Positions 1 through 6,487 of a stretch of DNA of 21,709 nt are shown here, piece after piece. The notes beneath the pieces are model-generated. The model was not told where the DNA came from. It made no database searches and saw only the letters and a list, made by a program, of their open reading frames with translations. Numbering within the stretch: the stretch's first letter is position 1; every line of letters begins with the position of its first letter. The stretch is from positions 1 to 21,709 of the forward strand of contig JACPSX010000280.1 in the NCBI GenBank assembly GCA_016193065.1, in the 5' to 3' direction. The DNA comes from Candidatus Tectimicrobiota bacterium. Its GTDB lineage: Bacteria; JACPSX01. The translations under genes were made by a program, and so were the position numbers.

Positions 1-586
1 GTCGTATCTGCCTTCCAGGAGGAAGCTTGGGTTTTGGCGAGGTTGCACGTGGAGCGTGGGCATGCTCGGCGGGAGCATTTCGTTGCCACTCACGAGAGAG
101 GACACTGCGATCCATACTCGGCCCTCTTGCAGTCAGGCCCGGTATCGAAAAGGAATCTGCTGCTTGTCGGTGGGGCAATTCTAGCCCCGCATCATCCGGG
201 AGCACAAGGGTTTTTTACTCTGGAGAACGGCTTCTATGCCAGCAGGTGGGGAGCCACGGGGGCACACCTCTCGCAGGCCGAGGTAACCGGTTCCCGTGGA
301 CCGGACGTCCCGCCTGGCCGCCGACATGGGGAAGGAGGCAGAGTCGGGCTAGCAAATCCGGGGGAACTGTTCGCCGCTCAGCATGTCCACCACACGGGTA
401 CCTCCTCGCCTTGCTCCGTCAATGTGCTTTAGAACCTACGCCCCCAATTTCGCGTGGTGGGCCTGTCGAACCACGAAAAGGACTTTTTTCAGCGCCCTGC
501 CAGCTCGAAGGTTCTACAGGCCCGGAGGAGGACCTCCGTCCCCGGGCCCGCAGCCGCTCAAGCCCGGGCAGAGAACGCCGCATCAT
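1..586. other. 586 bp without a supportable gene
   Basis: Open frames exist on both strands, but their translations are rich in Pro, Arg, Gly and Ser, show no recognisable motif, signal or membrane segment, and lack convincing ribosome binding sites. I see no tRNA or rRNA signature. Two hairpins stand out: CGTGGT/ACCACG arms at 453-475, and a GGCCCGG/CCGGGCC stem with an inner GGAGG/CCTCC stem at 519-548. Neither is followed by a T-run on either strand, so neither is a classical terminator. The stretch lies downstream of the minus-strand operon end and could be a decayed gene or mobile-element remnant, but I cannot identify it. Confidence 0.5.
519..548 (-). other. GC-rich hairpin downstream of minus-strand operon
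   Basis: GGCCCGG pairs with CCGGGCC, and inside it GGAGG pairs with CCTCC around a one-base centre. It lies about 40 bp past the stop codon of the last minus-strand gene. No U-tract follows on that strand, so it could be a weak or Rho-assisted end signal or simply structured DNA. Confidence 0.3.
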
Positions 587-691
587 CTAATGGCGCGCCA
601 GGAGCAGGCAGCCGCCGTGCAGGCTTTCGGTCCAGTACAGGACAGCGTACAGCATCAGAGCAACCGGAACCATGGCCAGAGCGATAATCAT
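587..691 (-). CDS. 34-residue single-span membrane peptide, last gene of the Hyb-like operon
   Basis: The frame starts with ATG at 691 and ends with TAG at 587-589. It encodes a 34-residue peptide beginning MIIALAMVPVALMLYAVLYW, which is one hydrophobic helix, followed by a short polar tail with one Cys and a final Arg-His. A strong ribosome binding site, AAGGAGG, lies 6 bases before the ATG, in the 18-bp gap after the cytochrome gene, so translation is well supported despite the size. The position at the end of a membrane electron-transfer operon suggests a small accessory subunit, as CydX is for cytochrome bd; that role is inference. I recognise no family. Confidence 0.6.
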   Translation of the reverse strand: MIIALAMVPVALMLYAVLYWTESLHGGCLLLARH

Positions 692-709
692 CGGAGTCCT
701 CCTTCCCCC

Positions 710-1075
710 CTACTCGGCCCGGTGGCAGGCCGGGCAGTTCTGAAGGTCGAATGCCGACTTGCCGCTGTGGCAGGCGCCGCACTGGCGGCCGGCCTGCATG
801 CGCTCGTGGGAAATCTTGCCTCCCTCGGCCGGCATCCCCGCCTCCAGGATCCGGAAGAGCTGTGAATGGCAGGCAGTGCAATTGGGCTGCTTCATGTCGA
901 TATGGCTTCCGTGGCGAAAGGTGACCTTTCCGGGACTTCCCTCGCTTTGAGAAAAGGTAAAGTCGCTGGGTAGCCGCAAGGAAGCCTGGCCAAAGGCAAG
1001 CCCTGTCACTAGGAAGCTCAGAGTCAGCAAGCTCGCAATGAGGATCCAAGATGCGTGGGTGGCTCTTATCTTCAT
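710..1075 (-). CDS. Secreted triheme c7-type cytochrome
   Basis: The product has 121 residues. Residues 1-30 form a Sec signal peptide or N-terminal anchor (MKIR followed by a long hydrophobic stretch ending near AFG). Three CXXCH heme c sites are visible: CTACH at 66-70, CGACH at 99-103 and CPACH at 114-118. Extra histidines (FRHGSH at 53-58, SH at 89-90) are candidate distal ligands. Three hemes in about 90 residues fit the triheme cytochrome c7 family, which carries low-potential electrons in the periplasm. I chose the ATG at 1075 because GAGGAGG lies just upstream and the signal peptide then begins correctly; the longer frame would add unrelated residues. It follows the HybB/NrfD gene by 13 bp, so it is probably the periplasmic electron partner of that membrane protein. 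Confidence 0.88.
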   Translation of the reverse strand: MKIRATHASWILIASLLTLSFLVTGLAFGQASLRLPSDFTFSQSEGSPGKVTFRHGSHIDMKQPNCTACHSQLFRILEAGMPAEGGKISHERMQAGRQCGACHSGKSAFDLQNCPACHRAE

Positions 1076-1088
1076 GGTCCGCTCCTCC

Positions 1089-2267
1089 TCAGGCCGCCAG
1101 ACGCGGCTGGATCGGGGATCCAACAACCGCTTTAGAGGCCGGCAGCCGCACCACCTCGGACGGAAACACGTTCAGATACCGGACCGCCAGGGCAAAAAGG
1201 GTAAAGCCGGTGGTGACGATGGCAATCGACACCCCCACCTCGATCCAGGAGGGGAAGTAGTCGGCGCCGGCACTCGCCGCCATCCCCGTAATGCTCACGT
1301 TGAGCCGGTTGAGGACCACGCCCAGGATCACGCACAGAGCGCAGGTATACAGGCCGCGGGGGCTGCGGCGCACCTGCTCGCTGGCCAGCAGGGCCATGGG
1401 AACGATCACCCCGAGAATCATTTCCAGGTAGAAGAGGGCCGTTTCCGTCCGGGGCTGGATGAGCAGAGAGAGAACGCCCCGCTCCACCAGATCTTCCGCT
1501 TTGAAGACGAAGTAGACGGCCAAAACGACAGCCAAAACACGGCCCAGGTCAGAGAGCAGATCCATCTCGATGTGGCGCCTGAAGGCCCGGGCGCTCAAGA
1601 AGGACTCGAAGATCGTCATCGCCAGGCCTACAGCCACGGCCGAGATGAAGAAGAACAGGGGGAGCATGGAGCTGTACCAGAGGCCGTAGAGCTTGTGGGG
1701 GACGATCAGGTACAGGGAACCCAGGGAAGACTGGTGGAGCGTGGACAGCAGCACTCCGACAATGACCAGGGGGATAAGGAGCCCGTGAACGACCCGCAGG
1801 GGCGTCTTCCAACGGAGCTTTTCCAGCACCATGGGGCTGAACTCGAGTGCCAGGACCGTGGTGTAAAGCATGACGCACCAGGCCACCTCGAACATGACGG
1901 AGCGGGGGTTCCACATGATCACCGCGTGCCAGACCCGGTCGGGGCGCCCCAGGTCATACACCAACCCCAGCATGACCATCAGGTATCCCAAGAACGCCGT
2001 CAAGATCGTGGGGCGCAGGATCGGCCGGAACCTCTCGATCCGGAAGATGTAGACCGCGGCGGCGATGGTGAATCCGCCGGCGGCCAGGGCGACTCCCGTG
2101 AGGACGTCGAATCCGATCCAGAGCCCCCAGGGGAAAGAATCGCTGAGGTGTGTCGCCGCGCCCAGTCCACGGGAAAAGCGGAAGACAGCCAGGCCGATGC
2201 CGAGGGCCAGGCTCGCCACCATAAACCCTTTCCAGAAGGTGAGCTTGCCGAACTCCAACTTTTGCAT
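1089..2267 (-). CDS. HybB/NrfD-family integral membrane subunit
   Basis: The product has 392 residues and about ten hydrophobic spans from near residue 15 to near 370, with a short basic C-terminal tail. Length and features such as FPWGLWIGFDVLTGVALAAGG, LVYDLGRPDR and HKLYGLWYSS fit the HybB-type branch of the NrfD (polysulphide reductase membrane subunit) superfamily, which exchanges electrons with quinones and may move protons. The ATG at 2267 has GAGGAGC seven bases upstream; a GTG at 2291 in the same frame lacks a site at proper distance. It follows the Fe-S gene by 32 bp and precedes the triheme cytochrome gene. The HybA-HybB pairing is typical, but no hydrogenase large or small subunit is in this operon, so the complex serves another electron donor or acceptor. 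Confidence 0.85.
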   Translation of the reverse strand: MQKLEFGKLTFWKGFMVASLALGIGLAVFRFSRGLGAATHLSDSFPWGLWIGFDVLTGVALAAGGFTIAAAVYIFRIERFRPILRPTILTAFLGYLMVMLGLVYDLGRPDRVWHAVIMWNPRSVMFEVAWCVMLYTTVLALEFSPMVLEKLRWKTPLRVVHGLLIPLVIVGVLLSTLHQSSLGSLYLIVPHKLYGLWYSSMLPLFFFISAVAVGLAMTIFESFLSARAFRRHIEMDLLSDLGRVLAVVLAVYFVFKAEDLVERGVLSLLIQPRTETALFYLEMILGVIVPMALLASEQVRRSPRGLYTCALCVILGVVLNRLNVSITGMAASAGADYFPSWIEVGVSIAIVTTGFTLFALAVRYLNVFPSEVVRLPASKAVVGSPIQPRLAA

Positions 2268-2299
2268 GGCGCTTGCTCCTCTGCTCCTCACCCGCCCCG

Positions 2300-3058
2300 C
2301 TAACGAGACTTCCCCTCCATCTCCTTACTTTCCGGACCACCCCCGGCCAGGCGGTTGCGCCGGTTCACGATCCAGACCAGCCCGTAGAGAAAGACCCCTC
2401 CCGCCAGGACCACCTTCGGAATCTTCGAGAGGGCCTTCCAGGTGTAGGAAGGCAGGGGTTCGCTGCCAATCGCCGTGGCGTAACCCACATGGTCGAAGGG
2501 GACGCTGCTGAGCAAAAGCATCGACGTACCTCCGACTTCCTTCTCACCATATACGGTTCGCACATAGCGCTCTGGATTCTTCCGGATTCGCGCCTTGGCC
2601 TCGGCCAGAAGTTCCTCCCGATCTCCGAAGATCCGGGCCGAGACGGGGCAGACTTCGACGCAAGCGGGAAGTTTTCCCGCCGCCTGGCGCTCCGCGCAAA
2701 AGTCGCACTTCATGACCTTGGGCAGCGGCTTGTCCCACTCGTACGCGGGAACCCGGAAGGGGCAAGCCAGCAAGCAATAGCGACAGCCGATGCAGCGTGC
2801 TTTGTCATAAACCACGGGTCCGTTCGCTCGCTTCTGCAGGGCGCCCACCGGACACGCCGAGGCGCAGGCAGGTTCCCGGCAGTTCATGCACAGCCTGGAG
2901 ACGTAGAGGCCGTTGCGGCGGTTCACTACGGTGAGAGTCCGGGAGGTCAGGTCCGCGTCTTCCTCGGGAGGCAGGTTGTTTCTCTCCTTGCAGGCCGCCA
3001 CGCAAGCCTTGCAGCCGATGCAGCGGGTGAAGTCGATTAACATCCCTTTCGTGCTCAC
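2300..3058 (-). CDS. Four-cluster [4Fe-4S] electron-transfer subunit with C-terminal anchor (HybA/PsrB type)
   Basis: The product has 252 residues and sixteen cysteines in four ferredoxin-like groups: C13/16/19/23, C57/60/65/69, C89/92/95/99 and C118/121/133/137. This is the pattern of HybA, DmsB and PsrB subunits. A hydrophobic helix at about 215-231 is followed by RRNR, giving the C-terminal membrane anchor typical of HybA. The start is GTG at 3058, overlapping the previous gene's TGA by four bases (GTGA), with GGAGGG seven bases upstream. There is no Tat or Sec signal at the N-terminus, so the clusters either face the cytoplasm or are exported together with another protein. Its product should pass electrons to or from the adjacent HybB-like protein. 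Confidence 0.88.
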   Translation of the reverse strand: MSTKGMLIDFTRCIGCKACVAACKERNNLPPEEDADLTSRTLTVVNRRNGLYVSRLCMNCREPACASACPVGALQKRANGPVVYDKARCIGCRYCLLACPFRVPAYEWDKPLPKVMKCDFCAERQAAGKLPACVEVCPVSARIFGDREELLAEAKARIRKNPERYVRTVYGEKEVGGTSMLLLSSVPFDHVGYATAIGSEPLPSYTWKALSKIPKVVLAGGVFLYGLVWIVNRRNRLAGGGPESKEMEGKSR

Positions 3059-3813
3059 TGGCTCGCCCTCCCTGCTTCCGCTCCCGGACCTTCTCCCCTG
3101 CGGGCGGAGAGAAACTCTTCTTCAAACCTCCGCCAGGCTCCAGGTCCCATGTTCTCCAGGGAGCGATCCACCAGAAAACCACCGTCGGCCAGGGTGCGGC
3201 CCAGGATCTCGTCAGGAGTCGTCTGAGCCATCAGGAAATCCCGGAACCGGGTCAATTCGCTTCGCAGCCAACTGCGGGCCTCTTCTCCCACTCGAGACGC
3301 GCGAACTGGAACCGAAGGATCGGCGGGCTTCAGTGCCAGGATCCATCCCGCACCGTAGGGATCGCGTTTAACGGTTCTTGGATCTCTCAACACGAAGGGA
3401 TTGACAGCCGCCACGGTGCCGGCAGCCGGTGAGGCGTAAGCCACCGATTTGGTCCCCTGATGGATGCGGAAGAGTTCTTCCCCCGCGGCTACCTCGGTTC
3501 CAACCGGCGGGGTCTCGACCTGGTCGATCCGGCCCAGGATCCGCCGGGAAAAATCATCGACCCCTACCTTGAGCTTGCCCGAAGGGAGCAGGTTCAACCA
3601 GGCATGCTGCGAAGAGAGAAAGAGCCCCGGGGGGAGATAAAATCCCTCGAATCCCTCTGCAGATCCGCCGGCAAGCGGGACCGGAAGCGGTTGTTCCTTC
3701 CCCCCGGCAATCCAGAGGGCCGCCCGCTCCAGACCTCCTTCCTTGAGGCGCAGCACCAGGGAATCCATGAGCAGGAAGAAAAGGATCAGCAGTACGACGA
3801 AGATCGCGACCAT
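3055..3813 (-). CDS. Membrane-anchored GcvH-like (lipoyl-domain fold) protein 2
   Basis: The product has 252 residues. Residues 2-20 are a hydrophobic N-terminal anchor. Residues about 65-165 resemble glycine cleavage H protein: SSQHAW (67-72), VGVDDFSRRILG, the turn ASPAAGTVAAVN (127-138) and KRDPYGAGW (149-157), which matches the family's N-x-DPY-x-x-GW. In true GcvH the lipoylated lysine is eight residues before this Pro (K-A-A-S-D-I-Y-x-P). Here that position is Thr121, with Lys122 next to it, so lipoylation is doubtful. The C-terminus (about 185-240) is helical and charged. I start at ATG 3813, after GAGGAGG, rather than at the longer upstream frame. It is the second such protein in the operon and overlaps the Fe-S gene by four bases. 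A role in electron transfer or complex assembly is inferred from context only. Confidence 0.75.
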   Translation of the reverse strand: MVAIFVVLLILFFLLMDSLVLRLKEGGLERAALWIAGGKEQPLPVPLAGGSAEGFEGFYLPPGLFLSSQHAWLNLLPSGKLKVGVDDFSRRILGRIDQVETPPVGTEVAAGEELFRIHQGTKSVAYASPAAGTVAAVNPFVLRDPRTVKRDPYGAGWILALKPADPSVPVRASRVGEEARSWLRSELTRFRDFLMAQTTPDEILGRTLADGGFLVDRSLENMGPGAWRRFEEEFLSARRGEGPGAEAGRASQ

Positions 3814-3848
3814 GCTCGCAAAACCTCCTCTCTTCCCCTCCGGGATCC

Positions 3849-4172
3849 TCAGTGGGAACGCCCCCTGCCGGAGGTCCCCACCAGAAGCGACACGGTCCCC
3901 CTGCGGGCCAGCCGGAACAGACCGGCTGCGGCCATGCAAATCACCATCCCCACGATGATGAACGGCATCGCGAGGAAATAAATCCCGCCCAGGATGGGTC
4001 CCAGGATAGAAACCAGACAGCGAGGGATCGGAATCTGAACGTAATCCGGTTCCCCAATGGGTCCCAGGATCCTGCCGTTGCGGGGGACGATCCGGATCTG
4101 CCCGGTCTGGGACTGAATGTAGACCCCCTTTGGAACGGGGATGCCAGAGACCGCTCTCTTCAGAATCTTCAC
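3849..4172 (-). CDS. Small membrane protein of unknown function (107 residues)
   Basis: The frame starts with GTG at 4172, seven bases after GGAGG, and encodes 107 residues beginning VKILKRAVSGIPVPKGVYIQ. The first half is basic and beta-like (SQTGQIRIVPRNGRILGPIG). The second half has a long hydrophobic region (about residues 47-82), enough for one or two membrane spans, ending with LFRLARRG. A longer frame from 4247 exists, but its first residues overlap the preceding gene's end and do not look protein-like. It sits between the two GcvH-like genes with 35-bp gaps on both sides, so it is probably part of the same membrane complex. I recognise no family. Confidence 0.65.
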   Translation of the reverse strand: MKILKRAVSGIPVPKGVYIQSQTGQIRIVPRNGRILGPIGEPDYVQIPIPRCLVSILGPILGGIYFLAMPFIIVGMVICMAAAGLFRLARRGTVSLLVGTSGRGRSH

Positions 4173-4207
4173 TGCAATTCCTCCAGAATCAGGGGAATCC
4201 CCCCGAC

Positions 4208-4861
4208 TCAGGCCGTGTGGAAAAAGGCCCGCGTCAGGGCTCTCCACTCCCTGTCATGAAGCTTCGCGGCAGGCCGGCTCACGAACTCACCGCCGTCCGC
4301 GGCTGCGGCTCCCAGCTCCGTGTAGAAGAACTGGTAGAGCCTCTCGATCTCCCTCTCCAGCCACTCCCGGGCCGCATCCCCGGAGAGCAGGCTGCGGAAT
4401 TTCTCGGAGGCCGGTTTCACGAGGAATGTCCAGCCGCGTCCGAAAGGATCACGGTTCAACGGAGACCCGTCACTGTGCAAGCTTTCGTTGACCTCCACCA
4501 CAATCCCGTCCACAGGCGAGGCGATCGTCGCTTTCCGCAGACCGCAATCCACTTCCATGGCAGGCTCGCCGGCCCAGACCCAGGCGCCCTCAGGGGGCAG
4601 GGTCACCTTCCTGGCGCCATCCATCAGTCTCTGGGCAAAATCATCAATCCCCACGCGAATGCCTCCGTCCTCTTCCTGCTTTGCCCAGGCATGTCCGGCG
4701 TGATAGAAAAGTTCCGGGTGCCACAAGAAGCCATCGACCTTCTGCAACCCTCTGATCCGGTGGAGAAGGGTGCCTTTTGCTTCGATGGCTCCCCAGATGA
4801 TCAGACCAATGGTGCCAATCGCCAGGAACCCGATAATGGTCAGAACAAGCGCCAGAATCAT
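4208..4861 (-). CDS. Membrane-anchored GcvH-like (lipoyl-domain fold) protein 1
   Basis: The product has 217 residues. Residues 1-25 form an N-terminal membrane helix. Residues about 50-150 match the H-protein fold: FYHAGHAWAK (52-61), VGIDDFAQRLMDG (70-82), VTLPPEGAWVWAGEP (86-100), IASPVDGIVVEVNESL (113-128) and NRDPFGRGW (136-144). The place of the lipoyl lysine, eight residues before the Pro of IASP, is Leu108; the nearest lysine is Lys110. The protein keeps the fold but probably not the cofactor. The C-terminal 70 residues are helical. ATG 4861 is preferred over GTG 4870 because GAGGAGG lies eight bases upstream of it. That site overlaps the stop codon of the cysteine-rich gene, so the two are probably translationally coupled. 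No other glycine cleavage genes are nearby. Confidence 0.78.
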   Translation of the reverse strand: MILALVLTIIGFLAIGTIGLIIWGAIEAKGTLLHRIRGLQKVDGFLWHPELFYHAGHAWAKQEEDGGIRVGIDDFAQRLMDGARKVTLPPEGAWVWAGEPAMEVDCGLRKATIASPVDGIVVEVNESLHSDGSPLNRDPFGRGWTFLVKPASEKFRSLLSGDAAREWLEREIERLYQFFYTELGAAAADGGEFVSRPAAKLHDREWRALTRAFFHTA

Positions 4862-4874
4862 TGCCAACACCTCC

Positions 4875-5099
4875 TCAGGCGCCCCCCGCCTTTAGGGCTT
4901 TCCCCCCCTCTTCCAACTCCGCCTTTTCCTCATGGATCTCCTTGAGCCGGCGGCTGATTTCCTGGAAGAGGGGGCAGGCCACATATTTTTCGTGGTTGCA
5001 AGGGCTCGCAGTCTGCACCCGGGCCTTGGGCACAAACTTGCGGATCGGGTACGCCCTGCAGAACACCACGGTCATCTCGGTGAGAAACGGACACTTCAT
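4875..5099 (-). CDS. Small four-cysteine protein, first gene of the Hyb-like operon
   Basis: The product has 74 residues. Cysteines at 3, 14, 34 and 42 lie in the contexts MKCPFL, VFCRAYP, SPCNH and VACPLF, a spacing that could bind a metal ion or an Fe-S cluster. The last third is a charged, probably helical segment (EISRRLKEIHEEKAELEEG). No signal peptide is visible, so it is probably cytoplasmic. It is the promoter-proximal gene, about 30 bp after the expected start of the sigma-54 transcript. AGGGGG and a GGAGG further upstream provide a ribosome binding site. I recognise no named family and assign no function. Confidence 0.65.
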   Translation of the reverse strand: MKCPFLTEMTVVFCRAYPIRKFVPKARVQTASPCNHEKYVACPLFQEISRRLKEIHEEKAELEEGGKALKAGGA

Positions 5100-5140
5100 T
5101 TGTTTTAACCCCCTTTCCTTGCCTCCCGCTTCCTAAAGAT

Positions 5141-5156
5141 TGCAGGGGATGTGCCA
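5141..5156 (-). promoter_or_regulatory. Sigma-54 (-24/-12) promoter of the minus-strand operon
   Basis: Read on the minus strand the site is TGGCACATCCCCTGCA, with GG and GC separated by exactly ten bases and TGGCAC identical to the -24 consensus. Only the first T of the -12 TTGCA is replaced by C. Transcription should start near 5130, about 30 bases before the cysteine-rich gene. An NtrC-family activator gene lies less than 3 kb away. Confidence 0.75.
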
Positions 5157-5567
5157 AATCCGGTTCACAGGATTGTGATGGAAGTGCGCATTTACAAGGA
5201 GTTAGAAGTCGATCTTCGGAGAAATCGAGAGGTCGGGAAGGGGAGATGATGAGAAATGAAACAGAGTACCGTGTGACGGACGCTGAGGACTGATTTTCAA
5301 TGCATTCAGGATGTGGAAGAACGCTACAGACTTGGTGAGCTTTTCAACAATACCTTTTCGCGAAGCACGACGGAAAAATCTTAATTGCGAATCCGCACGG
5401 TTTCTTTCCCCGCATAGAGGGAAAGATGCGCGTGACCGAAAATTTTCTCGCTTGATCGGACCTATGGTGTGGTTCCTCTATTTTCTTCAGTGGCGGATAA
5501 ACCCATATTGTAAGGTATGTTGGAGCGGGGCGGACCTGTAAGGAGCTTCCGGCTACTGAGATAGCGG

Positions 5568-5580
5568 GTGGACGGTCCAC
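5568..5580. promoter_or_regulatory. Perfect inverted repeat just before the SRPBCC gene
   Basis: GTGGAC-G-GTCCAC is a perfect 6-bp inverted repeat ending 17 bp before the ATG, directly upstream of the ribosome binding site GGAGGG. It could be an operator or an mRNA hairpin affecting translation. The element is short and may be chance. Confidence 0.3.
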
Positions 5581-5597
5581 GTGGAGGGCTGCAAGAT

Positions 5598-6203
5598 ATG
5601 GAGCCGGTGATCATCCGGATCGCGGAGTCGGTGGAAATTGCTGCTCCACCTTCTGCGGTCTTTGCCCTGGTGAGCGATCCTCTGGCCAAGGCCCGCCTCA
5701 ATCCCTTCGTCCAGGTCATTCGGATCGAGCGGGAGGATCCCGGACCGCTATGCGAGGGGAGAATAACCTTCTTGCGTCTTCAGAAAGGCACGAGAATCTT
5801 CGAATACCGCACGCGCTGCCGCGCGCTGGAACCTGACCGCCTGCTGGAGAACCAGGCCGAACTCCCCACACTGTTCCGCGTCCGAGTCGAACTGGAGCCG
5901 ATCCCGGGGGGAACCCGCCTTACGCAGCGCGAGGAGTGCGAGGTCAGGGTTGAGATGCTGGAGGGATTACCGGTGCCCCGCCGGGCGGAGCGTGCCTGGC
6001 AAACCATCAAGATCCTCGGCCTGGTCCTTCCGGTTCTGGCGCGGGAAACCTATGCCTTGATTCTGAAAGAACGAACCGACACTCTCCGGGAGACCATGGG
6101 GCGGGAACTCCAGGTCTGGCTTCAGGCGATCAAGCAACACCTGGAATCTCCGGGAAGGGGAGTTTCAACACCGCAACCGGAAGCAGCAGGAGAACAAACG
6201 TGA
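5598..6203 (+). CDS. SRPBCC (START/Bet v1-like) family protein
   Basis: The product has 201 residues. The N-terminal half carries the typical pattern of this helix-grip fold: SVEIAAPPSAVFALVSDP near residues 10-27, then alternating beta strands (IRIEREDPGPLCEGRITFLR and later LEPIPGGTRLTQREECEV). The end is a long amphipathic helix. The fold binds hydrophobic ligands, and neither ligand nor reaction can be told from sequence. ATG 5598 follows GGAGGG by nine bases; a GTG at 5568 would add ten residues without a ribosome binding site. No signal peptide is seen. It stands between the divergent operon and the sensor kinase, and a link to either is only positional. Confidence 0.7.
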   Translation: MEPVIIRIAESVEIAAPPSAVFALVSDPLAKARLNPFVQVIRIEREDPGPLCEGRITFLRLQKGTRIFEYRTRCRALEPDRLLENQAELPTLFRVRVELEPIPGGTRLTQREECEVRVEMLEGLPVPRRAERAWQTIKILGLVLPVLARETYALILKERTDTLRETMGRELQVWLQAIKQHLESPGRGVSTPQPEAAGEQT

Positions 6204-6242
6204 CCGGTACAGAGAAAATGCCCTGTTCACCCCCTCCCTGCT

Positions 6243-6263
6243 CCTCCCCCGTCGTGGGGGAGG
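6243..6263. other. Strong hairpin after the SRPBCC gene
   Basis: CCTCCCCC and GGGGGAGG form a perfect 8-bp stem around the loop GTCGT, 40 bp after the SRPBCC stop codon. No T-run follows, so it is not a classical intrinsic terminator, but it may stop or stabilise the upstream transcript. Confidence 0.4.
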
Positions 6264-6335
6264 TAGGAAGGGGGGAGTTGCCGTGCGTTCCATTTCAACT
6301 TATCGCAATATCGAAGCATTTTTATTTTCCTTGGG

Positions 6336-6383
6336 AAATCCCCCCTCCTCCCCCCTTTTTAAAGGGGGGAGGAGGGGGGATTT
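6336..6383. repeat. Near-perfect 48-bp palindrome of C-run and G-run arms
   Basis: The left arm reads AAAT-C6-TCCT-C6-TTT and the right arm is its exact complement, giving 23-bp arms separated by only two bases (TT). Such AAATCCCCCC-type palindromes are, from general knowledge, common dispersed elements in Desulfobacterota and related genomes. The right end carries a TTTT, so the RNA could act as a terminator between the SRPBCC gene and the kinase. Confidence 0.75.
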
Positions 6384-6414
6384 TCTTGAGTGGGGGGGGA
6401 TTTGCATGATGCAC

Positions 6415-6445
6415 GGGTGGACACCCGCTCTGCGGGTACCCGGGT
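6415..6445 (+). repeat. REP-like hairpin element, copy A
   Basis: GGGTGG(A)CACCCGCTCTGCGGGTACCCGGG contains the hairpin ACCCGC-TCT-GCGGGT at 6423-6437. The same element, on the opposite strand and with a compensating base-pair change, occurs at 10069-10098. It lies in the spacer before the sensor kinase gene. Confidence 0.6.
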
Positions 6446-6487
6446 CCATGATAACTGAGAGGTTCTGACCAGTAACGGGGGATCTGC

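Larger units (their letters stand above)
5100..5597. other. Divergent intergenic region (498 bp), AT-richer than its surroundings
   Basis: It separates the minus-strand Hyb-like operon from the plus-strand SRPBCC gene. It contains the sigma-54 promoter at 5141-5156. An imperfect 18-bp palindrome at 5210-5227 (CGATcTTC/GAAaTCG halves, seven of nine pairs) lies about 55-70 bp upstream of the -24 box, where an activator could bind, but it does not resemble the sites at 9326-9382. Open frames here give unconvincing proteins. I could not identify the rightward promoter. Confidence 0.5.

Noticed and set aside
84-98. Minus-strand TGGCA...TGC resembling a sigma-54 promoter
   Set aside because: GG and GC are nine rather than ten bases apart, and no gene follows it.
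34-432. Open frame of 132 codons on the plus strand
   Set aside because: Composition and lack of ribosome binding site, motif or signal make it look like chance reading of GC-rich DNA; an overlapping second frame is equally open.
1038-2303. 421-codon plus-strand open frame opposite the HybB-like gene
   Set aside because: It is the antisense of a clear multi-span membrane protein; its translation is a Gln/Asp/His/Gly-rich shadow.
5266-5280. GTACCGTGTGACGG as an activator site for the left sigma-54 promoter
   Set aside because: It shares only the TACCG core with the sites at 9326-9382, and the rest of the motif does not align.
6336-6383. CRISPR or tandem array from the repeated C and G blocks
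   Set aside because: It is a single palindrome with no spacers or repeat periodicity.
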